Source: Hymenobacter nitidus | GTDB lineage: Bacteria > Bacteroidota > Bacteroidia > Cytophagales > Hymenobacteraceae | Assembly: GCF_020447315.1 (NCBI RefSeq) | Contig: NZ_JAJADQ010000003.1 | Span: 248,001-312,000, forward strand | Direction: 5' to 3' | Length of the DNA stretch: 64,000 nt | In this document: one piece after another, positions 49,297-58,835 of the stretch | Layout: each line of letters starts with the position of its first letter | How positions within the stretch are numbered: the stretch's first letter is position 1 | Translations under genes and position numbers: made by a program | Notes under the pieces: model-generated | Databases searched by the model: none | What the model was told of the DNA's origin: nothing | What the model saw: only the letters and a program-made list of their open reading frames with translations

Positions 49297-50439
49297 CTAC
49301 TGCCGGATGAATCGTTGGGTGGTCAGGTTGCGGCCACTGCCGATTTCAAGAAAGTAGCTGCCGGGTTTCAGCTCCAGCACATCCAGGGTACCCGTAGCCG
49401 GTACGGTGCCTTGTTTCAGCATTTGCCCTACCGTATTAAAAATCCGGTAGCGAGTACCGGCCGCCGCGCCCGGCAGGTTGAGCTGGTCGACGGTAGGACT
49501 GGGATAGGCCACCGCCAGCACCGCTCCTACTACCCGCACCGGAGAGAAGCTGCTGGTGCCATCCGTATCCACCTGGCGCAGGCGGTAGTAGCTGGTGCCC
49601 GCCAGCGGAGCCGCATCGTTGGCGGTATAGGTGGTGGCCTTGGTAGTGGTGCCGGCTCCTGCTACCGTACTGATGGTAGCAAAGTTCTGCCCGTCGGCGC
49701 TGCGCTGCACCTCAAACCGGTCGTTGTTGGTTTCACTGGCGGTGGCCCACTTCAGCTGCACCGCATTGCTCTGCCGACTGGCCTGGAACGAGAGCAGCTC
49801 CACGGGAAGCGGCTGGTTGCTGTCGAACTGCAGATCATCAATGTCCAGATTCGACTGTCGGGGTACCGTCAAGGTAATTCGAGCTTGTACCGAAGCGGTG
49901 TTGGCAGGCAGCGTAATGGATACTGTTCCGGCACCGTTACCGGCGGTGATGGCAGTTGAACCCAGAGAGCCCATCGTACCATTAACTGTTCCCGTTGTAT
50001 AGCTCCACGGAACGTTGGTATTGCCAGAGGTTGGGCCCGTAATAGTCATTGTATTGCCGGCCGCACCATAAGCGTTGTTATTCGTCCTCAGCTCAATGAC
50101 AACTGAACCATCATTGTTGCTCATCCCGGCGCCAGTCACGGCTAGATTAAACTTAAGCGTAGTTGTGCTTGAAGTAGTAATCGGTACTACACCCGTTTCC
50201 ACCGTGCCGACTACTGCCGTGTTTCCGTTGTTGTTTTTGATAATACGGTAACCATTGGTGCCATTTATACCGATACCAGGCGTTATGCTACCTGTTCCAA
50301 CTGCAGTATACGGCAATGAAGTATTCGTCTGGGCATCAAAAGTCTGGGTTAGGTTGCTGGTGCGCGTCTGCCCGAAACCGAATACAGGAACGAACAAAAA
50401 GCCAGTGAGTAGAAGGGGCGCTACAATAGGTCTTTTCAT
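49297..50439 (-). CDS. Secreted protein with T9SS type A sorting domain
   Basis: A 380-aa secreted protein of unknown ligand. A signal peptide (MKRPIVAPLLLTGFLFVPVF, cut near GFGQ) is followed by a beta-rich N-terminal domain of about 200 residues (SLPYTAVGTGSITPGIG, then DIDDLQFDSNQ, like a carbohydrate-binding or choice-of-anchor module). Next comes the recurring FN3-like module PLPVELLSFQASRQSNAVQL with WATASETNN and SYYRLRQVDTDG, and the type A sorting tail (AYPSPTVDQLNLPG, then LKPGSYFLEIGSG). The C-terminal half is closely related to those of the next two genes. No enzyme motif is visible. Confidence 0.85.
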   Translation of the reverse strand: MKRPIVAPLLLTGFLFVPVFGFGQTRTSNLTQTFDAQTNTSLPYTAVGTGSITPGIGINGTNGYRIIKNNNGNTAVVGTVETGVVPITTSSTTTLKFNLAVTGAGMSNNDGSVVIELRTNNNAYGAAGNTMTITGPTSGNTNVPWSYTTGTVNGTMGSLGSTAITAGNGAGTVSITLPANTASVQARITLTVPRQSNLDIDDLQFDSNQPLPVELLSFQASRQSNAVQLKWATASETNNDRFEVQRSADGQNFATISTVAGAGTTTKATTYTANDAAPLAGTSYYRLRQVDTDGTSSFSPVRVVGAVLAVAYPSPTVDQLNLPGAAAGTRYRIFNTVGQMLKQGTVPATGTLDVLELKPGSYFLEIGSGRNLTTQRFIRQ

Positions 50440-50581
50440 AGAACAAGGTGTTGTAATAAGACCTGGAGTGAGCCAAGCCTCATGTGGAAGGATCAGGCAA
50501 CGCTAGACAAGTAGTAGCGCGTCGTGAGCACTAGTACATGCTTTAATATTAGCAATATATAAAATTATATAATTAAAGTAA

Positions 50582-50589
50582 CAAACATA
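50582..50589 (-). promoter_or_regulatory. Candidate -7 element upstream of the 49297-50439 gene
   Basis: TATGTTTG on the minus strand within an AT-rich leader, about 143 bp before the start codon. It is weak on its own. Confidence 0.3.
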
Positions 50590-50617
50590 AATTATAACCT
50601 GACCGTACTACACACCC

Positions 50618-50666
50618 ACAAACAAGAGAGAGCCGCTATACTATATAGCGGCTCTCTCTTGTTTGT
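50618..50666 (-). terminator. Terminator of the 1603-aa surface protein gene
   Basis: Perfect 23-bp inverted repeat (ACAAACAAGAGAGAGCCGC arm) with a 3-nt centre, 19 bp past the stop at 50686. Confidence 0.85.
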
Positions 50667-50685
50667 AAATGAGTGCTTTTACAAG

Positions 50686-53600
50686 CTACTCTTTCACGAT
50701 TTTCTGCACCATGCGAGTAGTGCCAGCTCCTACGTGGAGAAGATACGTGCCCGGTTGCAAGGCTCGCATATCCAATTGCCCATCATGCCCCACGGTACTA
50801 GTTAGCATCACCCGGCCCGACAGATCAGTGAGCTGAACTGGCATTTTTTCGCCTTGGGTGGGTGGCACCTGGATAGTGAGTATGTGTTGCACCGGGTTTG
50901 GGAAGACTACCACTTCCTGGGCTGCCTGCACTGTTGCGATGGGTGAGAAGGCTGTTGTACCATCTTGGTCTACCTGCTTCAGCCGGTAGTAGGCCAGCTG
51001 GTTTACCGGCTGCTGGTCAAGGGCTTCGTAGCGGTGCATCCGGCTGCTGTTTCCTTGCCCGGCTACGGTGGCAACTACGGCGAAATCTTTACCATTCGTG
51101 CTGCGCTCCACGTCAAAATGGGAGCTATTCTGCTCCGAGGCAGTAGTCCAGCGGACGGCTATTGTGGCCTGCTGCCGTTCGGCGGTGAAAGCCGTGAGCT
51201 TCACGGGCAGCACCACCGGTGAACCAGGTGCGAAGGAGATTCCCCGGAATGCCTGATTGGTGGGTGCAACGGCCAGGGAGGTAAGCGTAGTCGTGCTGGG
51301 CGCCGTATTGTAGGCCACGTTGTCGAGCACGGTGTACAGGTTGCCAGCATTGGTGGCAAACAAGCGGATGCCAGTAGCAGTGCGCGAGCCGGCCAGGCCC
51401 CGCAGTGCAGTTCCCCCCGTGATGGTAGCCCCATTCTGAACCCAGCTGCTGCCCACCAGAGAGTATTTGCGGATGCCGGCGTTGCCATCGGCTACATATA
51501 CCACGTCGGGGCCGGCAACGGCATCGGTCAGGTCGAAGAAGACGTAGCCGTAGGCATCCCCCGCCGTCAGGCCCGCCAGCAGCGTAGTGGTATTTCCCGC
51601 ATCAGTCGGGGTACCCGTGCCCACCGTGTTGATACCGACGTTGCTGCCGGAACCAGTGCTGACATACAGCTGATCAAAATAGATGGCGGCCACGCGGGTA
51701 TTGGTTGGGGAAGTGCTCAGTTGGGTAGAGGCCCCGCTGCTGCCGAGGGCCACGTAACGGGTGCCACCCGAAGCCGTGCTGACCGCGCCGCCGCCGCCGT
51801 TGCCAGCCGTCCAGAAGCCCGTGCCGTCGGTGGTGACGGCCGTGCGGATATCCCCGCTCAGGTAGCCATCCGTAATACGCGTGGTGGTATTCACGGCGCC
51901 ATTGGCGGTAATTACTCCTACTACCCGCTCCACATTGGCGGCCGTGGCCACGCTGGCCGTACCGGGAGCCGCATTGTAGCCGGCCAGGGTAACAAACTGC
52001 CGGTTGGGCGACATCGTCAGCAGGCCATTGGTAGTCGACGTGCCGTTCACCGTTAGGGCGAAGTTGCTGCCGGCGGGGGCCGTAGGCACCGTAATGCTTC
52101 GCACCAGCGTACCGGCCGGCGTATATTCATCAATGAAAATGGGAGTAGCGGCCGAGGTCAAAGCGGCACTGCCATCCCCTACCCGCACCAGTGCCAGGTT
52201 GCCGGGGGTAAACGGCGTAGTGGCGGCGGGCTCACTGGCATTGCCGGTCACGGTAACGGGCGCCGATAGTGCACCGCTGGTATTGCTGATCGTGGCCGTG
52301 GTGGTGCCGGCCGTGGCCGGGGCCGTGAAGCGCACCCGCACCGATTGGCTGATGCTGCCCGTGGCGCTAGCCGTTAGCGAGGCAGCGCTGACGTAGGTGG
52401 CCCCACCGTTCAGGGAGAACTCAACGGCGGCGTTATCACTGCCCAGCGCTACTGTGGCACTGGCCGGCAGGTTATTGCCTTCTAGCAGGTAATCCTGCGT
52501 GCCGGTCTGAGTGGTCGTGGCGTTAATGGTTAGCACGTTGGGAGTTGCCGTAAGCGTGGCAACCGGAGCCGTGACGGTAATAACCACCTCATTGCTGGTA
52601 ACCGGGCCGCAGGCGGCAAACGTAGATACCACCGTAACATAATAAGTGCCGGCCGTGGCGAAGTTGGGCGTATAGGTCAGGCTCGTGGCCCCGGCAATAG
52701 CGGTGGTCGGGCCGTTGACGGCCGTGGCAAAAAACCACTGGCGCGACACGGCAGCCGGCGTTTCGGTGGCTACGAGAGGCGTACCGTTGGCGTTAACTGC
52801 CAGGCTCTGCGGAGTGCTGGGCGCGACGGTTACCGCTGGGGCATTCACCAGCGTAATAGCCGCCGAAGCCGCGCCGATGGTAACGGGGTCGTTGGCCACT
52901 ACCCGCAGCCGGTAGCCCGTGCCGCTGGCCGTACCCGCCGGAATCGTGATGCTGGCCGTGATAGGGGCCGCACCGCCGGTATTGTCAGTTACAGTACCCA
53001 CCACCACCGGGCTGGCAAAAGAGCCGGCGGCGTTGGAGAGCTGCACCGAGTAGTCGTTGGTTGCCGCGAAGCTACCCGTGGGCGTAAAGTCGACAGTGAG
53101 CGTAGCGGCCGTGGTGGTGCAGAAGCTGGTGCCCGTAAACGACGGCGCGGCAATGCTGGTAGCCGAGCCGGTGAAGTCGGTAATGGTGATGTCATCAATG
53201 TTGAGGCGGGGGTTGCTGCCAACCGTACCATCGGCATGACGCACCCGCAGCCGGATATTACCGGCCACGTTCACCGTAAACGAGGTGGCGGTGAGCGTGC
53301 TGGTTACCACAGTGGCCGGGCCGTTGTAGGCATCGAAGGTTACGCCGCCATCCGATGATATATCAACGGCATAGGATGACGGGTTGTCGGTGCCGAAAGC
53401 GGCGGCGCTGATAGTCACCACACCGGCGCCATTAGCCTTGTCGAAGTTCATGAACACGCTGCCACCCCGCAAACGAGCCGACTTGGTGCCGTTCTTCTTA
53501 TCATTGGCCAGGTTGCCGACAGCCGCTTCGTTGAACGTCCAGCTACCGGTAGCGGTAACTACTGGACCGGAGCCGTACCCCGTCTTTATGATGTTCGTCA

Positions 53601-55497
53601 CCTCGAAATCCTCAAACAACCCGGCAAATGCCGCCGTGGTGGTGAAGGTTTGGTCGGGGCCGTAGGTGGTGCCGAACTCACTGATGGCATAGGCCGCCAC
53701 GTAGTAAACAGTCCCGGCAGTAAGCCCGGTGAGGTTGCTGCTGAAAGAGCCCGTGGTACCAGTGGCCGTCACCTGCCCAACGCCGGCGCCGCCAATACGA
53801 GGATTGGCCGTAGTGCTGAACACGACCCCGCGCCCGGTGATGGTAGCGTTGTTACCCGTCACGGCCCCGCCCGAGGTTGCCGTAGTAGTAGTAACGGCCG
53901 ACGCTGCCGTTGTCGTTACCGAGGGTGCGGCTGTCACGGTGAAAATGCCCGGGGCATTGTAGATAGCCACGCCATCGGACAGCACCACGGCCGCGGCGCC
54001 CAGCGGAGTGCCCGCACCCACAGTGGCCGTCACGGCGGCGGCCGTGGCCGATACGTCGGTTGCGGCCACGCCCCCGAAGGTCACGCCGGTGATGGTATTC
54101 AGGTTGGAGCCCGCAATGGTAACAACCGTGCCGACGGGGCCCGCAACAGGGTCGAAGCCAGTAACGGCCGGAGGGGGCGCAAGGGTGGTTACGGTGAGGC
54201 TGACGGGAGCCGCCTGCAGATTTGCCACGGCATCATCGGCTACCACATACACACTATAGGTAGTGGCCGGGGCCAGCCCGGTAATAGTGCCGGTTACAGC
54301 CGAGTTGGCAGTAGTGTTGGTCAAGGTTCCTTTCAGGGCAGCCGCTGTACCGCTGGCATCCTGCCCGGCTTTCACCTGCGCCGCCGAAGGAGCCGTTGCG
54401 CCACTTGCCAGCACGACGTAATACGTAGCTCCCACTTCATCCAGAGTCGACGACAAGGTAAAGCCGCTAGACGTTATAGCCGAAGCAGCCGGAGAGCCGG
54501 CGGCAAAAACCGGCGGCGTTGTATCGGCTGAGGCTTGGGTCGTGACGTCGACTTTAACAGCCGCTGTCTGACTATTGGGCGTTGGCGTAATGTTGTCTTC
54601 AGCCACGAAGTAGACGTCATAACTGGTGCCCACGCTGAGCCCGGTAACTGCCAGGCTTGCTTCCGCCGCCGCGCCGCTGCTGATGTTGCCACTGGCTACC
54701 GGCGCCCCGCCCCCACTGCTCTGCCCACTTCTGACTTCTGCCACGGTAGGCGCCGCGGCGTTATTGGGCAGCACAACGAAATAGGTTTTGCCGGCCTCAT
54801 CGAGCTTGGTCAGGGCAGTGAAGCCGGTGGCCGTAACGCTGGCCACCGTTGGATAACCGCTCAGAAAAGCGGGCGGGGTAGTATCGGTGCCGCTAAGTTT
54901 CAGGTTGTCGATTCGGTTGTTGCCGGTCGTAGCAGAACCACCGCTAAAAGTAATGCGGACTTTAAAGTTGGCATTGTTATCAGCCGCCGCAATAGTGGAG
55001 AAATTTACAGTCTGCAGTGTATACGAGGTAGGAACTGTGACGGTAGCAATGCTGGTATAGGCGGTGCCATCCGTTGAGTATTCAACAGTTTGCGTGCTGA
55101 AACCAGTAGTGCCGCTCTTCTGGGTTACATAGGTTAGTATGGGGTCCGTGTAACCGGTAGTGGGCAGGCTAAGAACAATGGCTTTACCGTTGTTCACATT
55201 CGACGCACCTACTTGTGGGGAGAAACTTAAGCCATTACTCACACTAGGCTCAGCGTTGATTGGTGAGCCTCCAAAGGCGTCCAACGAAACGGTGATATTG
55301 TGCGTCAGCTCTCCTGAACCAATATCTGCGGGCAAGGGAGAAGACCACCGAGGTGAGCTTGCAGAAGAAGGCGTGTTGAAGTTCCAGTAGTGAATGGTGC
55401 TTTGTGCCTGCCCGACGAATGGGAGCAGAATCAGCATAAACAAAAATGACCAAACCGCAGGGCGGAATGGCCGAAGTAGAGTACTGGTTGCTAGCAT
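50686..55497 (-). CDS. Large secreted multidomain protein with T9SS type A sorting domain
   Basis: A 1603-aa surface or secreted protein from ATG 55497, with a signal peptide (WSFLFMLILLPFVGQAQ). The N-terminal 215 residues form a beta-sandwich that ends RIDNLKLSGTDTTPP. Several FN3-like repeats follow (TPPVFAAGSPAASAITSSGF type), then an IPT/TIG domain (VTGFDPVAGPVGTVVTIAGS), a lectin-like domain with NIDDITITDF, Ig-like segments, and a propeller-like region in the last 500 residues before the shared FN3-like module (WTTASEQNSSHFDVERS) and the sorting tail (VVVFPNPVQHILTIQV). It lacks catalytic motifs that I can see. It is probably an adhesin or surface binding protein. A promoter element TATCTTTG lies 47 bp before the start. 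Confidence 0.84.
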   Translation of the reverse strand: MLATSTLLRPFRPAVWSFLFMLILLPFVGQAQSTIHYWNFNTPSSASSPRWSSPLPADIGSGELTHNITVSLDAFGGSPINAEPSVSNGLSFSPQVGASNVNNGKAIVLSLPTTGYTDPILTYVTQKSGTTGFSTQTVEYSTDGTAYTSIATVTVPTSYTLQTVNFSTIAAADNNANFKVRITFSGGSATTGNNRIDNLKLSGTDTTPPAFLSGYPTVASVTATGFTALTKLDEAGKTYFVVLPNNAAAPTVAEVRSGQSSGGGAPVASGNISSGAAAEASLAVTGLSVGTSYDVYFVAEDNITPTPNSQTAAVKVDVTTQASADTTPPVFAAGSPAASAITSSGFTLSSTLDEVGATYYVVLASGATAPSAAQVKAGQDASGTAAALKGTLTNTTANSAVTGTITGLAPATTYSVYVVADDAVANLQAAPVSLTVTTLAPPPAVTGFDPVAGPVGTVVTIAGSNLNTITGVTFGGVAATDVSATAAAVTATVGAGTPLGAAAVVLSDGVAIYNAPGIFTVTAAPSVTTTAASAVTTTTATSGGAVTGNNATITGRGVVFSTTANPRIGGAGVGQVTATGTTGSFSSNLTGLTAGTVYYVAAYAISEFGTTYGPDQTFTTTAAFAGLFEDFEVTNIIKTGYGSGPVVTATGSWTFNEAAVGNLANDKKNGTKSARLRGGSVFMNFDKANGAGVVTISAAAFGTDNPSSYAVDISSDGGVTFDAYNGPATVVTSTLTATSFTVNVAGNIRLRVRHADGTVGSNPRLNIDDITITDFTGSATSIAAPSFTGTSFCTTTAATLTVDFTPTGSFAATNDYSVQLSNAAGSFASPVVVGTVTDNTGGAAPITASITIPAGTASGTGYRLRVVANDPVTIGAASAAITLVNAPAVTVAPSTPQSLAVNANGTPLVATETPAAVSRQWFFATAVNGPTTAIAGATSLTYTPNFATAGTYYVTVVSTFAACGPVTSNEVVITVTAPVATLTATPNVLTINATTTQTGTQDYLLEGNNLPASATVALGSDNAAVEFSLNGGATYVSAASLTASATGSISQSVRVRFTAPATAGTTTATISNTSGALSAPVTVTGNASEPAATTPFTPGNLALVRVGDGSAALTSAATPIFIDEYTPAGTLVRSITVPTAPAGSNFALTVNGTSTTNGLLTMSPNRQFVTLAGYNAAPGTASVATAANVERVVGVITANGAVNTTTRITDGYLSGDIRTAVTTDGTGFWTAGNGGGGAVSTASGGTRYVALGSSGASTQLSTSPTNTRVAAIYFDQLYVSTGSGSNVGINTVGTGTPTDAGNTTTLLAGLTAGDAYGYVFFDLTDAVAGPDVVYVADGNAGIRKYSLVGSSWVQNGATITGGTALRGLAGSRTATGIRLFATNAGNLYTVLDNVAYNTAPSTTTLTSLAVAPTNQAFRGISFAPGSPVVLPVKLTAFTAERQQATIAVRWTTASEQNSSHFDVERSTNGKDFAVVATVAGQGNSSRMHRYEALDQQPVNQLAYYRLKQVDQDGTTAFSPIATVQAAQEVVVFPNPVQHILTIQVPPTQGEKMPVQLTDLSGRVMLTSTVGHDGQLDMRALQPGTYLLHVGAGTTRMVQKIVKE

Positions 55498-55544
55498 GCA
55501 GAAGGAAGCTAAGGTTCAGACTACATCAGGAGTAATGTAGCCTT

Positions 55545-55552
55545 CAAAGATA
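55545..55552 (-). promoter_or_regulatory. Candidate -7 promoter element of the 1603-aa protein gene
   Basis: TATCTTTG on the minus strand, identical to that of the PadR gene, 47 bp before the ATG. No TTG at the expected distance. Confidence 0.45.
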
Positions 55553-55617
55553 GAATTATAACCTTATCAGACTGCCTAGTAGCTTGATTACGGAATCTTT
55601 ATCAATACCATAATCAC

Positions 55618-55653
55618 AAAAAAAGGCCTCCCATCACTGGGAGGCCTTTTTTT
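55618..55653 (-). terminator. Terminator of the 1055-aa surface protein gene
   Basis: Perfect 16-bp stem AAAAAAAGGCCTCCCA / TGGGAGGCCTTTTTTT with a TCAC loop, 15 bp past the stop at 55668. Confidence 0.88.
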
Positions 55654-55667
55654 AGCAGTGGCTTAGA

Positions 55668-58600
55668 TTAGTTCTTCACCAGCTTACGGCTCACTTTCGC
55701 GGCGCCTTCACCAATGATAACAATGTAAGTACCGGCTTTCAGGTTCTGGGTGTTCAACTCGCCCTGGCTGCCCAGGCGGGTCTCGAGTACCTCACGACCC
55801 GTCAGGTCGGTGATGCGAACCAAGATACCTTCGGTCGAGCCGGCTGGCAGTGCAACGTTGACGATATCAGCACCCTGCGTTGGGTTTGGATATACCGTTA
55901 CGTCGGTCATAGCAGCTTTCACAACAACAGCCTTCGAGTACGAAACCGTACCGTCCGTGTCGATCTGCTTTAGGCGGTAGTAAGAAACACCGGCCAGTGG
56001 CTTGCTATCAACGGCTTCGTAGTTGGTACGGGTAGTAGCGCTACCGGCGCCTTCCTTGAAGAGGATAGACTTGAAGGTCTTGGCATCCGAGCTGCGCTCT
56101 ACTTCGAAACCACGGTTGTTGGTTTCGCTGGCAGTAGCCCAGTTCAGTACTACAGTATTGTCGCGCAGCTTGGCCGAGAACGATACCAGCTCCACGGGCA
56201 GTGGGTTCTGGGGCTCGTTGTTTGGCACACGGTAGTTCTCAGCGTTCAGTACACCGTCGTTGTTGAATTCGAAGGCGAAGAAGTAGTACGTCAGGTTCGG
56301 GTCCAGATTGCTTACCGTGAAGTTATCGGAAGCGGCGCTGAACACTACATAGGTGTTGCTGGAAGCTTCGATAGCCGTGCCGCTGCCGAACTGATAAGCA
56401 CCACCCACGGTCGTACCGGGGTTGAAGTTCTGCTTGTCGCGGGGGAACAGGCTGGTGGGCAGCTGCTTGTAGGTACTGCTGGCAATTACCAAGCGGTTCT
56501 GGCCGTAGCTGGTGCCAGCGGGGGGGTTCGACAGGTTGAAAGTAATCGTTGCCGAGCTGCCGTTGCGCACGATAGTAGCCGTTGACTGTACGGTAGGCTC
56601 GGTAGCAATACCGAAGCCCGTGGTACGACCGAAGCCGCTGGTCAGAGCGAAGAAGTTGCCACCAAAGAAGCTGGCGTTGCTGAACTGCAGTTCCTGAGCA
56701 GCGTTACCTACGCGGGTCGGGGCGTAGCGCACCAACAGGTTGCGGGTGAAGTTGCCGGAGCTGTCGGGCGTAACGGTAGCCGTTTTCACGTAGGTCAGAC
56801 CACCATCCAGCGAGAATTCGAACTGGGGAATCTGGGTAGGGTTACGCGTTGGGTCGTTAGCATCCGGAGGGAAGCGCAGCGTTACGTCGCCAGCCAGCAG
56901 GAAGCCATCCAGACGAACCGTAGTTGGGTTCGACTGCGTGCCTTTCACGATGTTGTCGGGGAAAGCACCAATGCCACGGTCCAAACGGATGGTAGGCTCA
57001 CTGATACCGGTTACCGATACGTCGAAGTCAGGGGCCGGAGCGCTTGAGTTACGAATGTTGGCGCTCACCGTCACGGCGTTTACACCCGGCACGAAACGTA
57101 CGTAGATCGGACGCTGGGTAACGTTGCCCTGGCCGTCTGGCGTAAATGACAGCTGCGATACGAAGTTGATGTTGTCGGACGACACCTGGAAGTAAGCAGC
57201 ATTCGGACCGATAGGCTGGACAATCAGCGGATCAATCAGGTTGGTACCAGCTACCAAGTACGACTGCGAAACCGACTGGGTCGTGGGACGGGTTACGAAG
57301 GTGAATTCGTTGCCGTTGGGGTTCGATACCGAGATGTCCGAAATAGCACCGCTCGTGTTGGTACCGGTGATAGAAACAGCAGTTACAACACCCGTCGAGG
57401 TTACATCGATACGCTCATTGAAGTTGCCCTGGCCTACCAGTGGCACCAGGCGAACTTCGATAATCTGCGAAGCAACCGTACCACCGAATTGGTTAATAGT
57501 CAAAGGGCTCGACGAGAACGTGCCGCCAGCCGAAGCATTCCGGATCTGGATGTTGCTTACGCTCGGCGTCAGCACGATGGCCGACTGCAGGTCGGTACCG
57601 CTGATTTCGAAGCTCCGTACGCTCGTACCACCACTGCTGGTGATAGTGCCGAAGTTGATAGAAGCGGGGTCCAGGTTAACGATTGGCTGGCCCGAGCTGG
57701 CAGTACCTTCGCCCGTTACGCGCACCAGTTGATTGGCGGCGTTAGTAGAAGCTACCGTGATATCACTGGCGTACTGCTGAACAACCGTGGGGTTGAAGCG
57801 CACGTCAATCGTCGTGTTGGCCAGCGTACCGTTGGTGGGGGTCAGCGTAATAGCTGAGGTCGAGAAGAAGTTCGTGCCGGTGCGGATGCGGAAGCCAGCA
57901 GGAGGCGTGATGGTCACGGGGCCCTGCAGGTTCTGGCCGCTTACGGTGAACGAGCGGATGATGGTGCTCGAAGAGCCAACCGTTACCTGACCAAAGTCGG
58001 CCAGCGTGCCGGGCGTAGCCGTCAGAACTGGAGGAGGCAACGTACCCGTACCCGATACTGCCACGTTTTTGGTAACAGCACCAGTGCTGGCGAAGGTCAC
58101 ATTCACGTTGTCGTAGGTGATGGCCTGCGTAGGCACGAAACGGATATTCACCGTCGTGTTCACGCTACCACCCGTCTGGGGCAAGCTCAGCGAAGTGGAA
58201 TAAGCACCACCGTTCACGCCGCTATTGCTTACTTCGTAGCCCGTAGGAGCGGTAACAATAATAGGGGCCGTCAGAGAGGAGGCATCTACTACTACTGCCT
58301 GCGGAGCCGAAGCCGTGTTGACGGTCGTAGGAGCGAAAATCCGGGCATCAGGCGTTACGCTGATCGTCGGCGTGCCGGCAACACCTGTACCGCGCACAAA
58401 GATGTTGCGCGAGTAGTTGTTGAAATCAGCATCCGAACCTGTAACGATGATACGGCCGCTGGTCTGGCTTACCGAAGTCGTGCCAATGAAGGTTGGGCGA
58501 AAACGAACAAACAGGGTACCACCAGCGGCGGGCAGCGAAACGCTCGAGCTGAAAGTGACACCATCCGCACTGCCTTCGAAGCCAGCAGCGGTGGAGAAGC

Positions 58601-58835
58601 TGGCGGTAATGCTACCTACCAAGTCAGTACCGGTTACGGTATACTGTCGGGCAGGCGAAGAAACCGAGCCTACTGCTACCGAGCCGTACTCATCTGGAGC
58701 AGCAACGGAGGTAACCGGACTTACGGTAAGAGACTGAGCCCGTCCTACGAACGGTAATGCCAGCAAAAGCAGCAGCAAAAACCGCAGGTGCGGTTTCTGA
58801 GCCCACTGCAGGGCATTCAAGTAAGTGTTTTTCAT
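55668..58835 (-). CDS. Secreted repeat protein with T9SS type A sorting domain
   Basis: A 1055-aa secreted protein with a signal peptide (FLLLLLLALPFVGRAQS). From about residue 35 to 640 it is a tandem of six to seven beta-sandwich repeats, each about 100 aa and of the choice-of-anchor/ASPM-like kind. Key elements recur: FTVSGQNLQGPVTITPPAGF, GGTLFVRFRPTFIGT, and TTVNIRFVPTQ. A second beta-rich domain (about 680-900) leads to the shared module PLPVELVSFSAKLRDNTVVL with WATASETNNRGFEVERSSD, and the tail (VTVYPNPTQGADIVNVALP) is a type A sorting domain. It is likely a surface structural or adhesive protein. Upstream lies a 1.3-kb AT-rich region. Confidence 0.85.
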   Translation of the reverse strand: MKNTYLNALQWAQKPHLRFLLLLLLALPFVGRAQSLTVSPVTSVAAPDEYGSVAVGSVSSPARQYTVTGTDLVGSITASFSTAAGFEGSADGVTFSSSVSLPAAGGTLFVRFRPTFIGTTSVSQTSGRIIVTGSDADFNNYSRNIFVRGTGVAGTPTISVTPDARIFAPTTVNTASAPQAVVVDASSLTAPIIVTAPTGYEVSNSGVNGGAYSTSLSLPQTGGSVNTTVNIRFVPTQAITYDNVNVTFASTGAVTKNVAVSGTGTLPPPVLTATPGTLADFGQVTVGSSSTIIRSFTVSGQNLQGPVTITPPAGFRIRTGTNFFSTSAITLTPTNGTLANTTIDVRFNPTVVQQYASDITVASTNAANQLVRVTGEGTASSGQPIVNLDPASINFGTITSSGGTSVRSFEISGTDLQSAIVLTPSVSNIQIRNASAGGTFSSSPLTINQFGGTVASQIIEVRLVPLVGQGNFNERIDVTSTGVVTAVSITGTNTSGAISDISVSNPNGNEFTFVTRPTTQSVSQSYLVAGTNLIDPLIVQPIGPNAAYFQVSSDNINFVSQLSFTPDGQGNVTQRPIYVRFVPGVNAVTVSANIRNSSAPAPDFDVSVTGISEPTIRLDRGIGAFPDNIVKGTQSNPTTVRLDGFLLAGDVTLRFPPDANDPTRNPTQIPQFEFSLDGGLTYVKTATVTPDSSGNFTRNLLVRYAPTRVGNAAQELQFSNASFFGGNFFALTSGFGRTTGFGIATEPTVQSTATIVRNGSSATITFNLSNPPAGTSYGQNRLVIASSTYKQLPTSLFPRDKQNFNPGTTVGGAYQFGSGTAIEASSNTYVVFSAASDNFTVSNLDPNLTYYFFAFEFNNDGVLNAENYRVPNNEPQNPLPVELVSFSAKLRDNTVVLNWATASETNNRGFEVERSSDAKTFKSILFKEGAGSATTRTNYEAVDSKPLAGVSYYRLKQIDTDGTVSYSKAVVVKAAMTDVTVYPNPTQGADIVNVALPAGSTEGILVRITDLTGREVLETRLGSQGELNTQNLKAGTYIVIIGEGAAKVSRKLVKN

